A stretch of DNA of 64,000 nt, taken from NCBI GenBank assembly GCA_002309805.1, contig DBYJ01000028.1, positions 35,035-99,034 on the forward strand. Reading direction: 5' to 3'. The translations under genes and the position numbers were made by a program. The stretch is from Bacteroidales bacterium UBA1189. GTDB lineage: Bacteria; Bacteroidota; Bacteroidia; Bacteroidales; Bacteroidaceae. The notes below the pieces were generated by a model, which saw nothing but the letters and a program-made list of their open reading frames with translations, was not told the DNA's origin and did not search any database. Shown piece after piece: positions 51,780-60,864 of the stretch. Numbering within the stretch: the stretch's first letter is position 1; each line of letters starts with the position of its first letter.

Positions 51780-54700
51780 ATGAAAGCACGCAGAGTACTT
51801 ATCTCGCTTGCGCTGTTGTTCGGCATTGTGCTGAGCGTCAGTGCACAGACCACCGTCCGCGGCACAGTCGTCGACTTGAACGGTGATGAAGTGATTGGTG
51901 CCAACGTGGTTGAAAAGGGTGTGCCTGCCAACGGTGTCATCACCGACATCAACGGCGCCTTCTCCCTGCAGGTGAAGAGCAACCAGGCCACACTTGTCGT
52001 CAGCTACGTCGGCTATGCCACTCAGGAAGTAGCCCTCAGGGGCAGGAACAACGTCCGCATTACGCTGGAGGAGGACAGCAAGCTGCTGTCTGACGTCGTC
52101 GTCATCGGCTACGGTACGATGAAGAAGGGCGACATCACGTCAGCCGTCTCAAGCGTCAAGCCCGAGGACTTCAACATCGGTAACATCCAGGATGCTGCCG
52201 AGCTGGTGAAGGGTAAGGTGGCCGGTCTGAACATCACCAAGGGCTCGGGCGACCCGAATGCCACCAGCACCATCCGCCTGCGCGGTGTCACCACGCTGAC
52301 GGGTAATCTGGACCCGCTGGTGCTCGTCGACGGTGTTCCCGGCGACATCACCGAGGTGGCTCCTGAAAACATCGCCTCCATCGACGTCCTGAAGGATGCC
52401 TCCGCCGCTGCCATCTACGGTACGCGCGGCGCCAACGGCGTCATCCTTATCACCACCAAGGGCGGACAGTTCAACGAGACAGCCAAGGTCACCTATTCCG
52501 GCTACATGAGTGCCTCGAACTTCTACGATAACCTCCATTTCATGACTGCTGACGACCTGCGCCGCATCAAGGGTGCCACGGCCTTCAGCGACGAGGGCTT
52601 CACGACCGACTGGCTGGGCGCCGTCACGCAGACGGGTCTCGCCCAGAACCACTCGCTCACCCTCGAGGGCGGCTCGGCCAACACCGCCTATGCCGCGGGC
52701 TTCAGCTACCGCGACGAGAAGGGTGTGATGATCAACACGGGCAACGAGCGTATGCGCATGCAGTTCGACGTCACCCAGAAGGCCATGAACGGCATCCTGA
52801 AGTTCAACCTCAACGGTAACCTCGGCTTCAGCAAGAACCCGCAGAACAACCCCTCGTACGCTTATCGTCAGGCCGTTATCCACAACCCCACGTCGCCCAT
52901 CTACAACGTGAACGCCGACGGCGAGCAGGATCCCTCGCTGGGCTATAACGAGGAGTTCAACCGCTTCCAGTACTACAACCCCGTGGAAATCCTCAACGAG
53001 CAGATTGGCGACACACGCTCCAACGACACGAAGATGACGGGCAACATCACCTTCGAGCCCATCCAGGGCTGGCGCACCAACCTGATGCTCTCTACCTATC
53101 GTTATATGAGCGTGGGCGAGAACTACTACACCTCGCGCTACTACACGCTGGCGCCGCAGAACACCCCCGGCAGCACCGACCCTGCCAACGGCTCCGCCTC
53201 GAAGTCGCAGAGTGACTACACCTCGAACAACCTCGAGCTCACCAGCGAGTACAAGAACACTTTCGGCGCACACCGCATCGATGCTATCGTCGGCTACAGC
53301 TACAACTACAACGTCTATAGCAGCTTCTGGGCTAGCAACGGCAACTTCCCGACGGAGGTCTATCTCTACAACAACCTTTCCGCCGGTACCTACCTGAAGG
53401 ACAAGAACAACCCCCGCGGAGGACTGGGCAGCAGCAAGAGCGACAATAAGCTCATCGGCTTCTTCGGACGTGTCAGCTACGGCTACGACGACCGCTACAA
53501 CGTCCTGCTCTCCCTTCGTCACGAGGGCAGCAGCAAGTTCGGCGCCGACCGTAAGTGGGCCAACTTCCCCTCTGCCTCCTTCGGCTGGACCATCAGCAAC
53601 GAGGAGTTCATGGAGAACGTCGATGCCGTCTCCAACATGAAGCTCCGTATCGGCTACGGTAAGACCGGTAACATCCCCGGCAGCAGCTACGGCTCGCTTA
53701 CCATGTACGACTACGACACCTCCTACGGACGCTACCTCAATACCAGCGGGCAGTGGGTCACCGGCCTCAAGACCACCCAGAACCCCAACCCGAAGCTCCA
53801 GTGGGAAACCGCCGAGGAGTTCAACGTCGGTCTTGACATGGGCTTCTTCAAGGACCGTCTGAACGTCACCGTCGATGCCTACCGCAAGGTGACGAACGAC
53901 CTGCTCTATTACTACACGGTGCCCGTTCCGCCCAACATCTACACCTCCACGACGGCTAACGCCGCCAAGTTCCAGAACACCGGCGTCGAGCTCCTCATCG
54001 AGGCGAGCCCCATCCGCACCAGGGACTTCGACTGGAACACCACCTTCACCGCCTCGCACAACTCGAGCCTCCTCGTCAGTCTCTCCAACGAGCTCTACGA
54101 GACTGACAGCTACCTCAACTGGGGTGGCGTGGGTGACCCCATCAGCGTCAGCACACACCGCATCGAGGAGGGCAAGCCCTTCGGTAACTTCTGGATGCTG
54201 AAGTCCATCGGCGTCAACGACAAGGGCAAGTGGGTCATCGAAAACCCCAACGCCGTCACCCAGCAGGGCGACAAGTGGCTTGACAAGGACGGCAACGAGA
54301 CGGATAAGTACGTCGTCTATTCCACCCAGTACAACAGCGACGAGTACCGCCAGTACTGCGGCAACGGTCTGCCCAAGGCCTATCTGAACTGGGGCAACTC
54401 GTTCCGCTATCGTCACTTCGACCTTGGCATACAGCTCAGCAGCCAGCTCGGCTTCTACATCTTCAACAGCCAGCGCGCCTTCTACGAGAACAACTCCATC
54501 GCCTATAACCGCCTCTACGTGGCAGCCGTCGGCAAGCCCGTCGTCGATGTCAAGACGGGGCAGAAGACAGGCGAGGTGGCCAAGCTTTCCACCGCCCAGC
54601 AGCAGTGCGTCGTCAGCGCCTACCTGGAGCGGGGCGACTACGTGAAGATTGACAACGTCACCCTCGGCTACACCTACGACTTCAAGGGCAACACCCGCAA

Positions 54701-54875
54701 GTACATCCAGAGCGTGCGTGGCTACGTCTCCGGCGAGAACCTCTTCTGCTTCACCGGCTACACGGGCCTCGATCCCGAGCTCGGCAACGGAGACCCCTTC
54801 TCCGCAGGACTCGACGAGCGCGACAAGTATCCCACCATCCGCAGCCTTACTGCCGGCGTTTCAATAACCTTCTAA
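51780..54875 (+). CDS. SusC/RagA family TonB-dependent outer-membrane transporter (third pair)
   Basis: From ATG 51780 a 1031-residue protein with signal peptide MKARRVLISLALLFGIVLSV (cleavage after SAQ). A textbook carboxypeptidase-like sandwich follows (TTVRGTVVDLNGDEVIGANV, VSYVGYATQEVAL), then the VVVIGYGTMKKGDITSAVSS motif. The plug has DPLVLVDGVPGDITE and IDVLKDASAAAIYGTRGANG, and the barrel ends at TAGVSITF. The gene has strong codon bias (mostly C- or G-ending codons such as AAC, TAC and AAG), which suggests high expression and also creates a spurious 755-codon antisense frame. SusD follows after 15 bases. The upstream intergenic region carries two repeat structures. Confidence 0.95.
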   Translation: MKARRVLISLALLFGIVLSVSAQTTVRGTVVDLNGDEVIGANVVEKGVPANGVITDINGAFSLQVKSNQATLVVSYVGYATQEVALRGRNNVRITLEEDSKLLSDVVVIGYGTMKKGDITSAVSSVKPEDFNIGNIQDAAELVKGKVAGLNITKGSGDPNATSTIRLRGVTTLTGNLDPLVLVDGVPGDITEVAPENIASIDVLKDASAAAIYGTRGANGVILITTKGGQFNETAKVTYSGYMSASNFYDNLHFMTADDLRRIKGATAFSDEGFTTDWLGAVTQTGLAQNHSLTLEGGSANTAYAAGFSYRDEKGVMINTGNERMRMQFDVTQKAMNGILKFNLNGNLGFSKNPQNNPSYAYRQAVIHNPTSPIYNVNADGEQDPSLGYNEEFNRFQYYNPVEILNEQIGDTRSNDTKMTGNITFEPIQGWRTNLMLSTYRYMSVGENYYTSRYYTLAPQNTPGSTDPANGSASKSQSDYTSNNLELTSEYKNTFGAHRIDAIVGYSYNYNVYSSFWASNGNFPTEVYLYNNLSAGTYLKDKNNPRGGLGSSKSDNKLIGFFGRVSYGYDDRYNVLLSLRHEGSSKFGADRKWANFPSASFGWTISNEEFMENVDAVSNMKLRIGYGKTGNIPGSSYGSLTMYDYDTSYGRYLNTSGQWVTGLKTTQNPNPKLQWETAEEFNVGLDMGFFKDRLNVTVDAYRKVTNDLLYYYTVPVPPNIYTSTTANAAKFQNTGVELLIEASPIRTRDFDWNTTFTASHNSSLLVSLSNELYETDSYLNWGGVGDPISVSTHRIEEGKPFGNFWMLKSIGVNDKGKWVIENPNAVTQQGDKWLDKDGNETDKYVVYSTQYNSDEYRQYCGNGLPKAYLNWGNSFRYRHFDLGIQLSSQLGFYIFNSQRAFYENNSIAYNRLYVAAVGKPVVDVKTGQKTGEVAKLSTAQQQCVVSAYLERGDYVKIDNVTLGYTYDFKGNTRKYIQSVRGYVSGENLFCFTGYTGLDPELGNGDPFSAGLDERDKYPTIRSLTAGVSITF

Positions 54876-54890
54876 TCCCCTGACAGCACT

Positions 54891-56777
54891 ATGAAAAAGC
54901 AACTCAAATATACCGCAATCGCTGTTTTGACGGTGCTCCTTGCCGTTTTCGGCACCTCCTGCACCGACCTGAGCGAGACTGTCTATAGCAGCCTGACCGA
55001 GGAGAATGTCGACCTGACAGAGGAGAGCACCCTCGAGGCACTCTCTGCCTCCGTCTATTCCAACATCCGCTTTATGTACTGGGGCTACTACGGACTCATG
55101 GACCTCACCGAGGAGGCCTGCGACCTCTACGTCATGCCCTCGAAGATTGGCATCGGCTGGGGCGACTACTACATCAGCTACCACAAGCACGAGGTTACCA
55201 GCGAGAATGCCAACATGCACTCTACCGACTGGTACTACAACTTCGTGGCTATCACCTATGCCAACCAGTTCTGCCGCGCCATGGAGACCGTCAAGGAGAA
55301 GCAGGGCGGCACCCTCACGGCTAACCAGAGCCTCACCCTTGCCAAGGTACGCTGTCTGCGCGCCCTCAGCTACTACATCCTCTTCGACAACTTCCGCTGG
55401 ATACCCCTGCTGAAAGGCGCCGACGAGGAGCAGGAGGCGGGCTTCCTCCCCTCGCAGGCTAATCCTGACGAGGTGTTCGACTGGGTGGAGGAGGAGCTCC
55501 TTGCCATCCGCGACGACCTCGGCACGCAGCACGTCTTCGGACACCCCAACCGCTTCGTGGCTGACATGATCCTTGCCAAGATGTACCTCAACCACAATGC
55601 CTGGTTCGACAACATCATCAGCGCTGACGAACTCCGTGACGGCAAGCAGAAGGGCGACACCTACCGCAGCCGCATCTCTGACGAATGGTACAAGAAGTGC
55701 GAGAAGGTACTGCAGGACGTTATCGACAACGGAGGCTACACCCTCGAGCCTAACTTCAAGGACAACTTCAAGGCCGACCTGCGCAACTGCACCGAGTGCA
55801 TCTTCGCCATTCCCCTCGACAAAACCTATGCTTCGCACAACTACACCATCTGCGAGAGCCTTATCACCGCTGGTGCTGCCGCCTACGGCTTCACCAACTC
55901 ATGCTGGAACGGCGGCGCAGGTATTCCCCAGTTCATCGACACCTATCATCCCCACGACACCCGCTTCGACGACACCTGGGCACACGACCAGCAGTACGCC
56001 TACACCGAAGAGGGCGGTGCACAGTCCGGCGACCCCCTCACCACAGCTGAAGCCGACCTGAAGGGCACCGTCAACGTCTTCTACACGAAGAACATCCACA
56101 GCGTCGATAACCCAGGCGTCTATATGCTTGAGGGCTACCGCAACGTGAAGCTTGAGATTGTCCCCGGCACCGATGGCACTTGGGGCGACGACGTCAACTT
56201 CTTCCGCCTTGCCGATGCCTACCTGATGGCTGCCGAGTGTGCCCTCCGTCTGGGTGGCAAGGGCATCTACAGCGAAACGCAGGCCGTGGAGTTTGTCAAC
56301 AAGGTACGTGCACGCGCCTTCCAAGGCCGCAACACCAAGACCTTCAACGTCCCTGCCGACCCCGCTGCTGCAGTGCGTACGCTGGATGACCTGAAGGCGG
56401 GTAGCTGCTACAATTACGGACACAGCGAGTATCACGTGGCTGCCGACTACGACCCTGGCAAGTACACCTCCTACACATGGGATGCGAAGTACTACGACGA
56501 AGGCCCTGCCGAGGACGCTCCCTTCCGTGGAGGCAAGGACATCGAACTGGGCGGACTGCTCGACGAACTGGCTTGGGAATTTGTCTTCGAGCACCATCGT
56601 CGTCAGGACCTTATCCGCTTCAAGATGAGCAACGGACAGAACGTCTGGAACGGCAAGTCGTGGTTCTGCAAGGATCGTGTGCAGGATATCAACGACAACC
56701 ACTACAACGCCGGCCCCATCTACATCGAGTACATGAACGGCAATAAGAACCTTGTTCAGATGCCTGGATTCAATTGA
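54891..56777 (+). CDS. SusD/RagB family surface lipoprotein (third pair)
   Basis: A 628-residue lipoprotein (MKKQLKYTAIAVLTVLLAVF, then GTSC as the lipobox). SusD features are LSETVYSSLTEENVDLTEES, the helical AITYANQFCRAMETVKEKQG, KVRCLRALSYYILFDNFRWI and NRFVADMILAKMYLNHNAWF, and near the C-terminus LLDELAWEFVFEHHRRQDLI, the family's closing motif. A Trp-rich segment (FMYWGYYGLM, GIGWGDYYIS) may contribute to a glycan-binding surface. It pairs with the SusC 15 bases upstream and shares its codon bias. Directly downstream come a DUF4859-type lipoprotein and two metallopeptidases, so the ligand could be a glycoprotein or its glycans. Confidence 0.94.
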   Translation: MKKQLKYTAIAVLTVLLAVFGTSCTDLSETVYSSLTEENVDLTEESTLEALSASVYSNIRFMYWGYYGLMDLTEEACDLYVMPSKIGIGWGDYYISYHKHEVTSENANMHSTDWYYNFVAITYANQFCRAMETVKEKQGGTLTANQSLTLAKVRCLRALSYYILFDNFRWIPLLKGADEEQEAGFLPSQANPDEVFDWVEEELLAIRDDLGTQHVFGHPNRFVADMILAKMYLNHNAWFDNIISADELRDGKQKGDTYRSRISDEWYKKCEKVLQDVIDNGGYTLEPNFKDNFKADLRNCTECIFAIPLDKTYASHNYTICESLITAGAAAYGFTNSCWNGGAGIPQFIDTYHPHDTRFDDTWAHDQQYAYTEEGGAQSGDPLTTAEADLKGTVNVFYTKNIHSVDNPGVYMLEGYRNVKLEIVPGTDGTWGDDVNFFRLADAYLMAAECALRLGGKGIYSETQAVEFVNKVRARAFQGRNTKTFNVPADPAAAVRTLDDLKAGSCYNYGHSEYHVAADYDPGKYTSYTWDAKYYDEGPAEDAPFRGGKDIELGGLLDELAWEFVFEHHRRQDLIRFKMSNGQNVWNGKSWFCKDRVQDINDNHYNAGPIYIEYMNGNKNLVQMPGFN

Positions 56778-56858
56778 TACGCCCGTTCCCGTAATTTTGA
56801 AAAATAACTACAAAAGTTTTATCAATTATTTTATTAACTTCTTAAAATCAACAAAGCA

Positions 56859-58766
56859 ATGAAAAAGTATTTTTATGCACTGCTGGCGCTGCTCGTTGTA
56901 GTGGTTGCCTCATGTAAGAAACCCGAACCCGAACCCATCGTTGTTCCCGACGATGATAAGGCTTACGACGTCCTCTATGAGGTGGATGTGAAGTACTACT
57001 TCGACCTGGGATACGGTGGCACGACGCTGAACTATGCCGACTTTGTGAAGGATGGCAAGCACATCTGGGAGCAGTTCGGTCTGAACAGCGAAGCTGACTT
57101 CATCAAGGCTCTCGGTACGGCTGATGTGGCAAACGGTGGCGCACAGACAGGCCAGAGCATCAACTTCTGCGCTATTGACGGCTCTACGGGCTATCTGAAC
57201 GAGAGCGTCTCCACAACGAATGGCTGGGGACACTGGTTCACGGCTCAGGGTGACGTCTGCAGCTGGGGCGACAATGCCTATTTCTTCACTGAAGGCTACT
57301 TTGTCAGCAGCGAGAATCTTGCCATTACCCTCGGCAACTTCCCTGGACGTATCAATGCCGGCGAGAAATACACCATCATCGAGGCTTTTGCTGACGATGA
57401 GACTACGGTTGCCGTTCAGTTCAACATCACTGTGACGGACGAGGTTCCCGAGGTGAAACTGAACAAAGTCGGTGAGGCTAAGACAAAGATGAAGATTGGC
57501 TTCGACAGCGACTATACGACTTACGAGGTTACGGGCATCGATTATGCCGCTATTGCTCAGGCTATCGGCTGCGAGGTTGGTGCTGCTACGTTCTACGGCG
57601 TGGATGCTGCCGGCAAGCCCAATGCACTCTTCAAGGGCACGGATATCTGGTACAACGCTGACGGTCCCGCAAGCTGGGGCGCAGGCTGCACCATCCACTT
57701 CGGCTACGATGCCGACAACGGTATATTCACCACCTGCCTCTATCCCGACGAGGAACTGATTGGCAAGACCCACAGCCTCACCGTGGCTGTCGCTAACGGC
57801 AACAACGCCTTCTTCCAGACGGTTGAGGTTGAGGTTGCAGGCCAGGATACATGGACGGCTGCTGCTACCGTCAAGGTGCAGGGCGATGCTGTCGATACCA
57901 ACTTCGACTTCGCTCCGCTGGTAGCCTACTTCGGCTTCGATAACCTGAAAGCCTTTGTCGAGGCAGTCCTCAGCGGTGACTTGGTGATGTCTCCGCTGAA
58001 TGCCGACGGATCCGTAGGTCCCTACTCGCAGAACTACACTCCCAATGACAATGGTGTCTTTGTTCTTGGTTCATTCTATAGTGTAGCGGGCAATGTTGTC
58101 AATTGGAACTCAGGCGAGGATGCCTACTATTTCGACTTCTTCGGCGATAATGCAGGCGATGGTCATGCTAATATCGATGTTACTCCGTTTACCGAGTTGA
58201 CTGAGGCGCAGGTAGGCCAGACCCTTACCTTCCTCCTCCAGTTCGTCTATGGTGATAAGACGGCTTATGTCCGTGTCAATGTGGCTGTAGAGAGTGCAGT
58301 ACCTTGGGCTTCCTATGAGGCTGCCGAGGGCAATGTCTTTAACATCAAGATGATGCTTGATCATAGCTACAAGGGCTTGCGTCTTGACTTCTCCAATGAG
58401 GACATGGCAAGTGCGCTTGGCGTAGAGAATCTGGGCCTCGCTATTTCTGATGGTACTGTCAAGGTTGCTGGTCTGAATGCCGATGGTAGCGTAGCCTATG
58501 GAGAAGACGGCACAACGCTGGCTAACACGGGTGAGACTCCCTACGGACATTGGTACAACAAGAGCGGTGATGTCTGCAAATGGGGTACGGAGAATTGCGC
58601 CATGTGCTTCAACGTGAAGGTTGAGGATGGTGTTGTCTGCGTCTACACCTGCCAGTTCCCCGAGAACGTGGAAGTGGGTGACTCCTTCGTCTGCAAGCAG
58701 CGCTACATGGCTGGTGACAAGAGCGTTGACGTCACTTACAATGTGACAATCGTTGAGTCGCTCTAA
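56859..58766 (+). CDS. DUF4859-type multi-repeat surface lipoprotein, 635 aa
   Basis: Lipoprotein signal MKKYFYALLALLVVVVASC, then a Pro/Glu tether (KKPEPEPIVVPDDD). The rest is about four copies of a beta-rich module of 130-160 residues. Each opens with a strand-helix unit (YGGTTLNYADFVKDGKHIWE, DYTTYEVTGIDYAAIAQAIG, DTNFDFAPLVAYFGFDNLKA, SYKGLRLDFSNEDMASALGV). Each then has a G-x-W-x-x-G-D-V-C-x-W-G-like element, best seen in GHWFTAQGDVCSWGDNAYFF and GHWYNKSGDVCKWGTENCAM. I recognise this as the DUF4859 type found in SusCD loci, probably a surface glycan-binding protein taking the place of SusE/F. TAATTTTG at 56792-56799 may be a weak internal promoter. A strong terminator follows the gene. 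Confidence 0.8.
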   Translation: MKKYFYALLALLVVVVASCKKPEPEPIVVPDDDKAYDVLYEVDVKYYFDLGYGGTTLNYADFVKDGKHIWEQFGLNSEADFIKALGTADVANGGAQTGQSINFCAIDGSTGYLNESVSTTNGWGHWFTAQGDVCSWGDNAYFFTEGYFVSSENLAITLGNFPGRINAGEKYTIIEAFADDETTVAVQFNITVTDEVPEVKLNKVGEAKTKMKIGFDSDYTTYEVTGIDYAAIAQAIGCEVGAATFYGVDAAGKPNALFKGTDIWYNADGPASWGAGCTIHFGYDADNGIFTTCLYPDEELIGKTHSLTVAVANGNNAFFQTVEVEVAGQDTWTAAATVKVQGDAVDTNFDFAPLVAYFGFDNLKAFVEAVLSGDLVMSPLNADGSVGPYSQNYTPNDNGVFVLGSFYSVAGNVVNWNSGEDAYYFDFFGDNAGDGHANIDVTPFTELTEAQVGQTLTFLLQFVYGDKTAYVRVNVAVESAVPWASYEAAEGNVFNIKMMLDHSYKGLRLDFSNEDMASALGVENLGLAISDGTVKVAGLNADGSVAYGEDGTTLANTGETPYGHWYNKSGDVCKWGTENCAMCFNVKVEDGVVCVYTCQFPENVEVGDSFVCKQRYMAGDKSVDVTYNVTIVESL

Positions 58767-58783
58767 GCATCAGCAATAATCCG

Positions 58784-58821
58784 AATAGGCTGGGGGAGTG
58801 TCCCTCCTCCAGCCTATTTTT
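58784..58821 (+). terminator. Rho-independent terminator inside the third SusCD locus
   Basis: AATAGGCTGG pairs with CCAGCCTATT, and the stem extends inward to about 15 bp with a G-U pair around a 5-base loop, followed by TTTTT. It lies 17 bases after the DUF4859 gene stop and should cut expression of the downstream peptidase genes relative to SusC, SusD and the DUF4859 protein. Confidence 0.88.
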
Positions 58822-58871
58822 AGCCCGCAGAGGTCTGACGTATTGTTAACGGTTCGAATCCGTTGCGGGCT
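58822..58871 (+). other. tRNA-like acceptor/T-arm minihelix (50 bases)
   Basis: AGCCCGC (58822-58828) is fully complementary to GCGGGCT (58865-58871), like a 7-bp tRNA acceptor stem. Immediately inside the 3' strand is a canonical T-arm: AACGG-TTCGAAT-CCGTT (58848-58864). The remaining 19 bases (58829-58847) are too short for D and anticodon arms and form no clear hairpin. CCA is not encoded; the sequence continues GCACAG. It is either a decayed tRNA, an attachment-site relic or a processed tRNA-like structure. It starts right after the T-run of the terminator. Confidence 0.65.
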
Positions 58872-58937
58872 GCACAGATAGATAAACAGATAGGCGCAAG
58901 CCAATCCTCATTTAAAAAAGAAATATCCAATCAGACG

Positions 58938-60752
58938 ATGAAAAAGTACATTCTATCCCTTTTTTTCCTGCCTCTTTGGGCAGGCGTGTGTCTAACCTCC
59001 TGCACGCCAGAAGAGCCCGATCCTTTGGCTGACTACGACAGCAATCGTGCAGGCGTCGAGTTATCCATCAACCGCAACAGCTGGGATGCTCCAGCTGACT
59101 CCTCGCGCGTGGTGCTGAAAATCAAATCCTCTTATCTCTGGTACGTCGATATCCCCGATGAGGCAAAGGACTGGCTCTCCGTCAGCCAGACGTGGGGCGA
59201 CTCCATCCAGTCGTACAAAATCTACCTCTATGCTGCGGCAAACAACACGCCTGATGTCCGTTCGGCTATCGTCACCATCCATTCGGGCAAGTCGAAGAAG
59301 CGTGTTTCCGTCACGCAAGGCGTGCTCCCGCTGATATTGACGGAAGCCGATGTGCCTGACTTCAACAAGTACTACAAGCCCCGCGAATTCACCTTCGACA
59401 TGCTGCGGAGCGACAGCAAATGGAGCTGGTGCCGCAGCAAGCAGAGTGAGCATTTCGTCGTCTTCTGGGACAAGCAGTATGGCGAGTATGGTCTCTACGG
59501 AGAGCGCAAGGGCGCTGCTAACACCTCACCCTCAACGTGTAAGGTTGCCAATATGGCTGTTGATATCGATGACTTGCTGATGAAGGCAGAGCTTTTCTAC
59601 AAGATGAACATCAACACGCTGAAGTTTGCCGACACGGGCAAGGGAAAGTCTGTGCTGGACCGCTACAAGATGGAAATCTACCTTATCTATCAGAGCGAAT
59701 GGCTGGCTACGGGCAGCGGATACGATAACGTCATAGGCGCCCTTTGGGTGAATCCCAGCACGTGTAAGCCTGTGGGGAGCACCATCGCGCACGAAATCGG
59801 GCACTCGTTCCAGTACATGGTGTTCTGCGACTATCTGGAGCAGCAGGGCATGCCCGAGAACCAGCGCCCTAACGCCAACACCACGCAGGGCCCGGGCTGG
59901 CGCTACGGCTTTGGCCCTAACGGCAGCGGAGGCTGCTGCTGGTGGGAGCAATGTGCTCAATGGCAGAGCCTTCAGGAGTTCTCGTCGCAGGAGAACTACA
60001 AGCCGCAGGCTTTCCAGGGCTGGGCAGGCGAATTCATGTCTTCCACTTCGCTCCACGTCCTGCATGAGCGTCCCCGCTATGCCAACTACTTCATCCAATG
60101 GTATTGGACGGACAAGTACGGCATCGACTTCATCGGTAAGCTCTGGCGCGAGTCGAAGTACCCCGAAGACCCCTGTGAGACCTACATGCGCCTCACGGGC
60201 ATGGACAGTGCTGCCTTCAACGACGACATCTGGCGCTATGCCGCCCATTGTGTCACCTTCGACTTCAACGAGGTGCGCAGCTATGGCAAGAACTATGTCG
60301 GCGCAGTAGCTACCACGAGTTTCTCGGATGCGGGAGGAGGCTGGTGGCGCATCAGCGACAGCAAGGCGCCTGAGAGCACGGGCTCTAATGCCATTCTGCT
60401 GAACAACGCTGCAGGCAAGACCGTTACGGCATCCTTCGAGGGGCTGTACGAGATGCAGGGCTCGACTTATAAATGCGGTCCGGAAAGCAACGCGGGCTGG
60501 CGCTATGGCTTCGTCTCCTATAATTCTGACGGCAGCACGACCTATAGCGAAATCTTCCGAGAAAGTGGCGGGAATGCCTCGTTTAACGTGCCGTCCAACT
60601 CTTCAAAACTCTGGTTTGTCGTCTCTGGCGCGCCTCTGGCCTACGAGCGTCATGCCTGGCCTACGGAGGCAAGCAAGTCCGACACGGATACCGACGACAA
60701 CAAGTGGCCTTGGAAGGTTTCTTTCTCAGGCACACGTCCTAGCGGGAAATAG
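58938..60752 (+). CDS. Predicted zinc metallopeptidase lipoprotein with BACON domain (HEIGH motif)
   Basis: From ATG 58938, 604 residues: signal MKKYILSLFFLPLWAGVCLT, then lipobox Cys. The earlier TTG frame overlaps the tRNA-like element and adds no signal features. A BACON-like beta domain (about residues 35-130; VELSINRNSWDAPADSSRVV, KRVSVTQG) is followed by a catalytic region with GSTIAHEIGHSFQYM (HEIGH about 284-288, two zinc His and catalytic Glu). GCCWWEQCAQWQ lies about 48 residues on; its Glu is the likely third zinc ligand. The C-terminal 130 residues are beta-rich. It resembles the DUF6055 group. BACON domains bind mucin or glycans, so the likely substrate is a glycoprotein; that is inference. 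It lies downstream of a terminator and no own promoter is evident. Confidence 0.78.
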   Translation: MKKYILSLFFLPLWAGVCLTSCTPEEPDPLADYDSNRAGVELSINRNSWDAPADSSRVVLKIKSSYLWYVDIPDEAKDWLSVSQTWGDSIQSYKIYLYAAANNTPDVRSAIVTIHSGKSKKRVSVTQGVLPLILTEADVPDFNKYYKPREFTFDMLRSDSKWSWCRSKQSEHFVVFWDKQYGEYGLYGERKGAANTSPSTCKVANMAVDIDDLLMKAELFYKMNINTLKFADTGKGKSVLDRYKMEIYLIYQSEWLATGSGYDNVIGALWVNPSTCKPVGSTIAHEIGHSFQYMVFCDYLEQQGMPENQRPNANTTQGPGWRYGFGPNGSGGCCWWEQCAQWQSLQEFSSQENYKPQAFQGWAGEFMSSTSLHVLHERPRYANYFIQWYWTDKYGIDFIGKLWRESKYPEDPCETYMRLTGMDSAAFNDDIWRYAAHCVTFDFNEVRSYGKNYVGAVATTSFSDAGGGWWRISDSKAPESTGSNAILLNNAAGKTVTASFEGLYEMQGSTYKCGPESNAGWRYGFVSYNSDGSTTYSEIFRESGGNASFNVPSNSSKLWFVVSGAPLAYERHAWPTEASKSDTDTDDNKWPWKVSFSGTRPSGK

Positions 60753-60766
60753 TGGGCTGTTCGCTC

Positions 60767-60850
60767 AACGTAGGCAAATAAAAAAATAACGCAGGCGAAT
60801 AAATTTTTAGAATAGGCGAATAAATTTTTAACGCAGGTAAATAAAATCGT
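60767..60850 (+). repeat. Four tandem 21-bp repeats, intergenic copy 2
   Basis: Units of exactly 21 bases at 60767, 60788, 60809 and 60830, core AACGCAGGCGAATAAATTTT. In the heptad frame they would read T-stop-ANKKI, TQANKFL, E-stop-ANKFL and TQVNKIV, clearly the same family as at 7333 and 51114 but with stop codons. The block fills the gap between the two metallopeptidase genes and ends 14 bases before the next ATG. Confidence 0.85.
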
Positions 60851-60864
60851 AGAATCAAGGAAAA

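Noticed and set aside
52149..54416. A 755-codon open frame antisense to the third SusC gene
   Set aside because: It mirrors the strong C/G-ending codon bias of the sense gene, has no recognisable domain and is Val/Ala/Glu-rich in the way such shadow frames are. No promoter of its own is visible.
58822..58871. A functional, complete tRNA gene
   Set aside because: Only 50 bases lie between the acceptor strands; there is no D-arm or anticodon arm and no encoded CCA.
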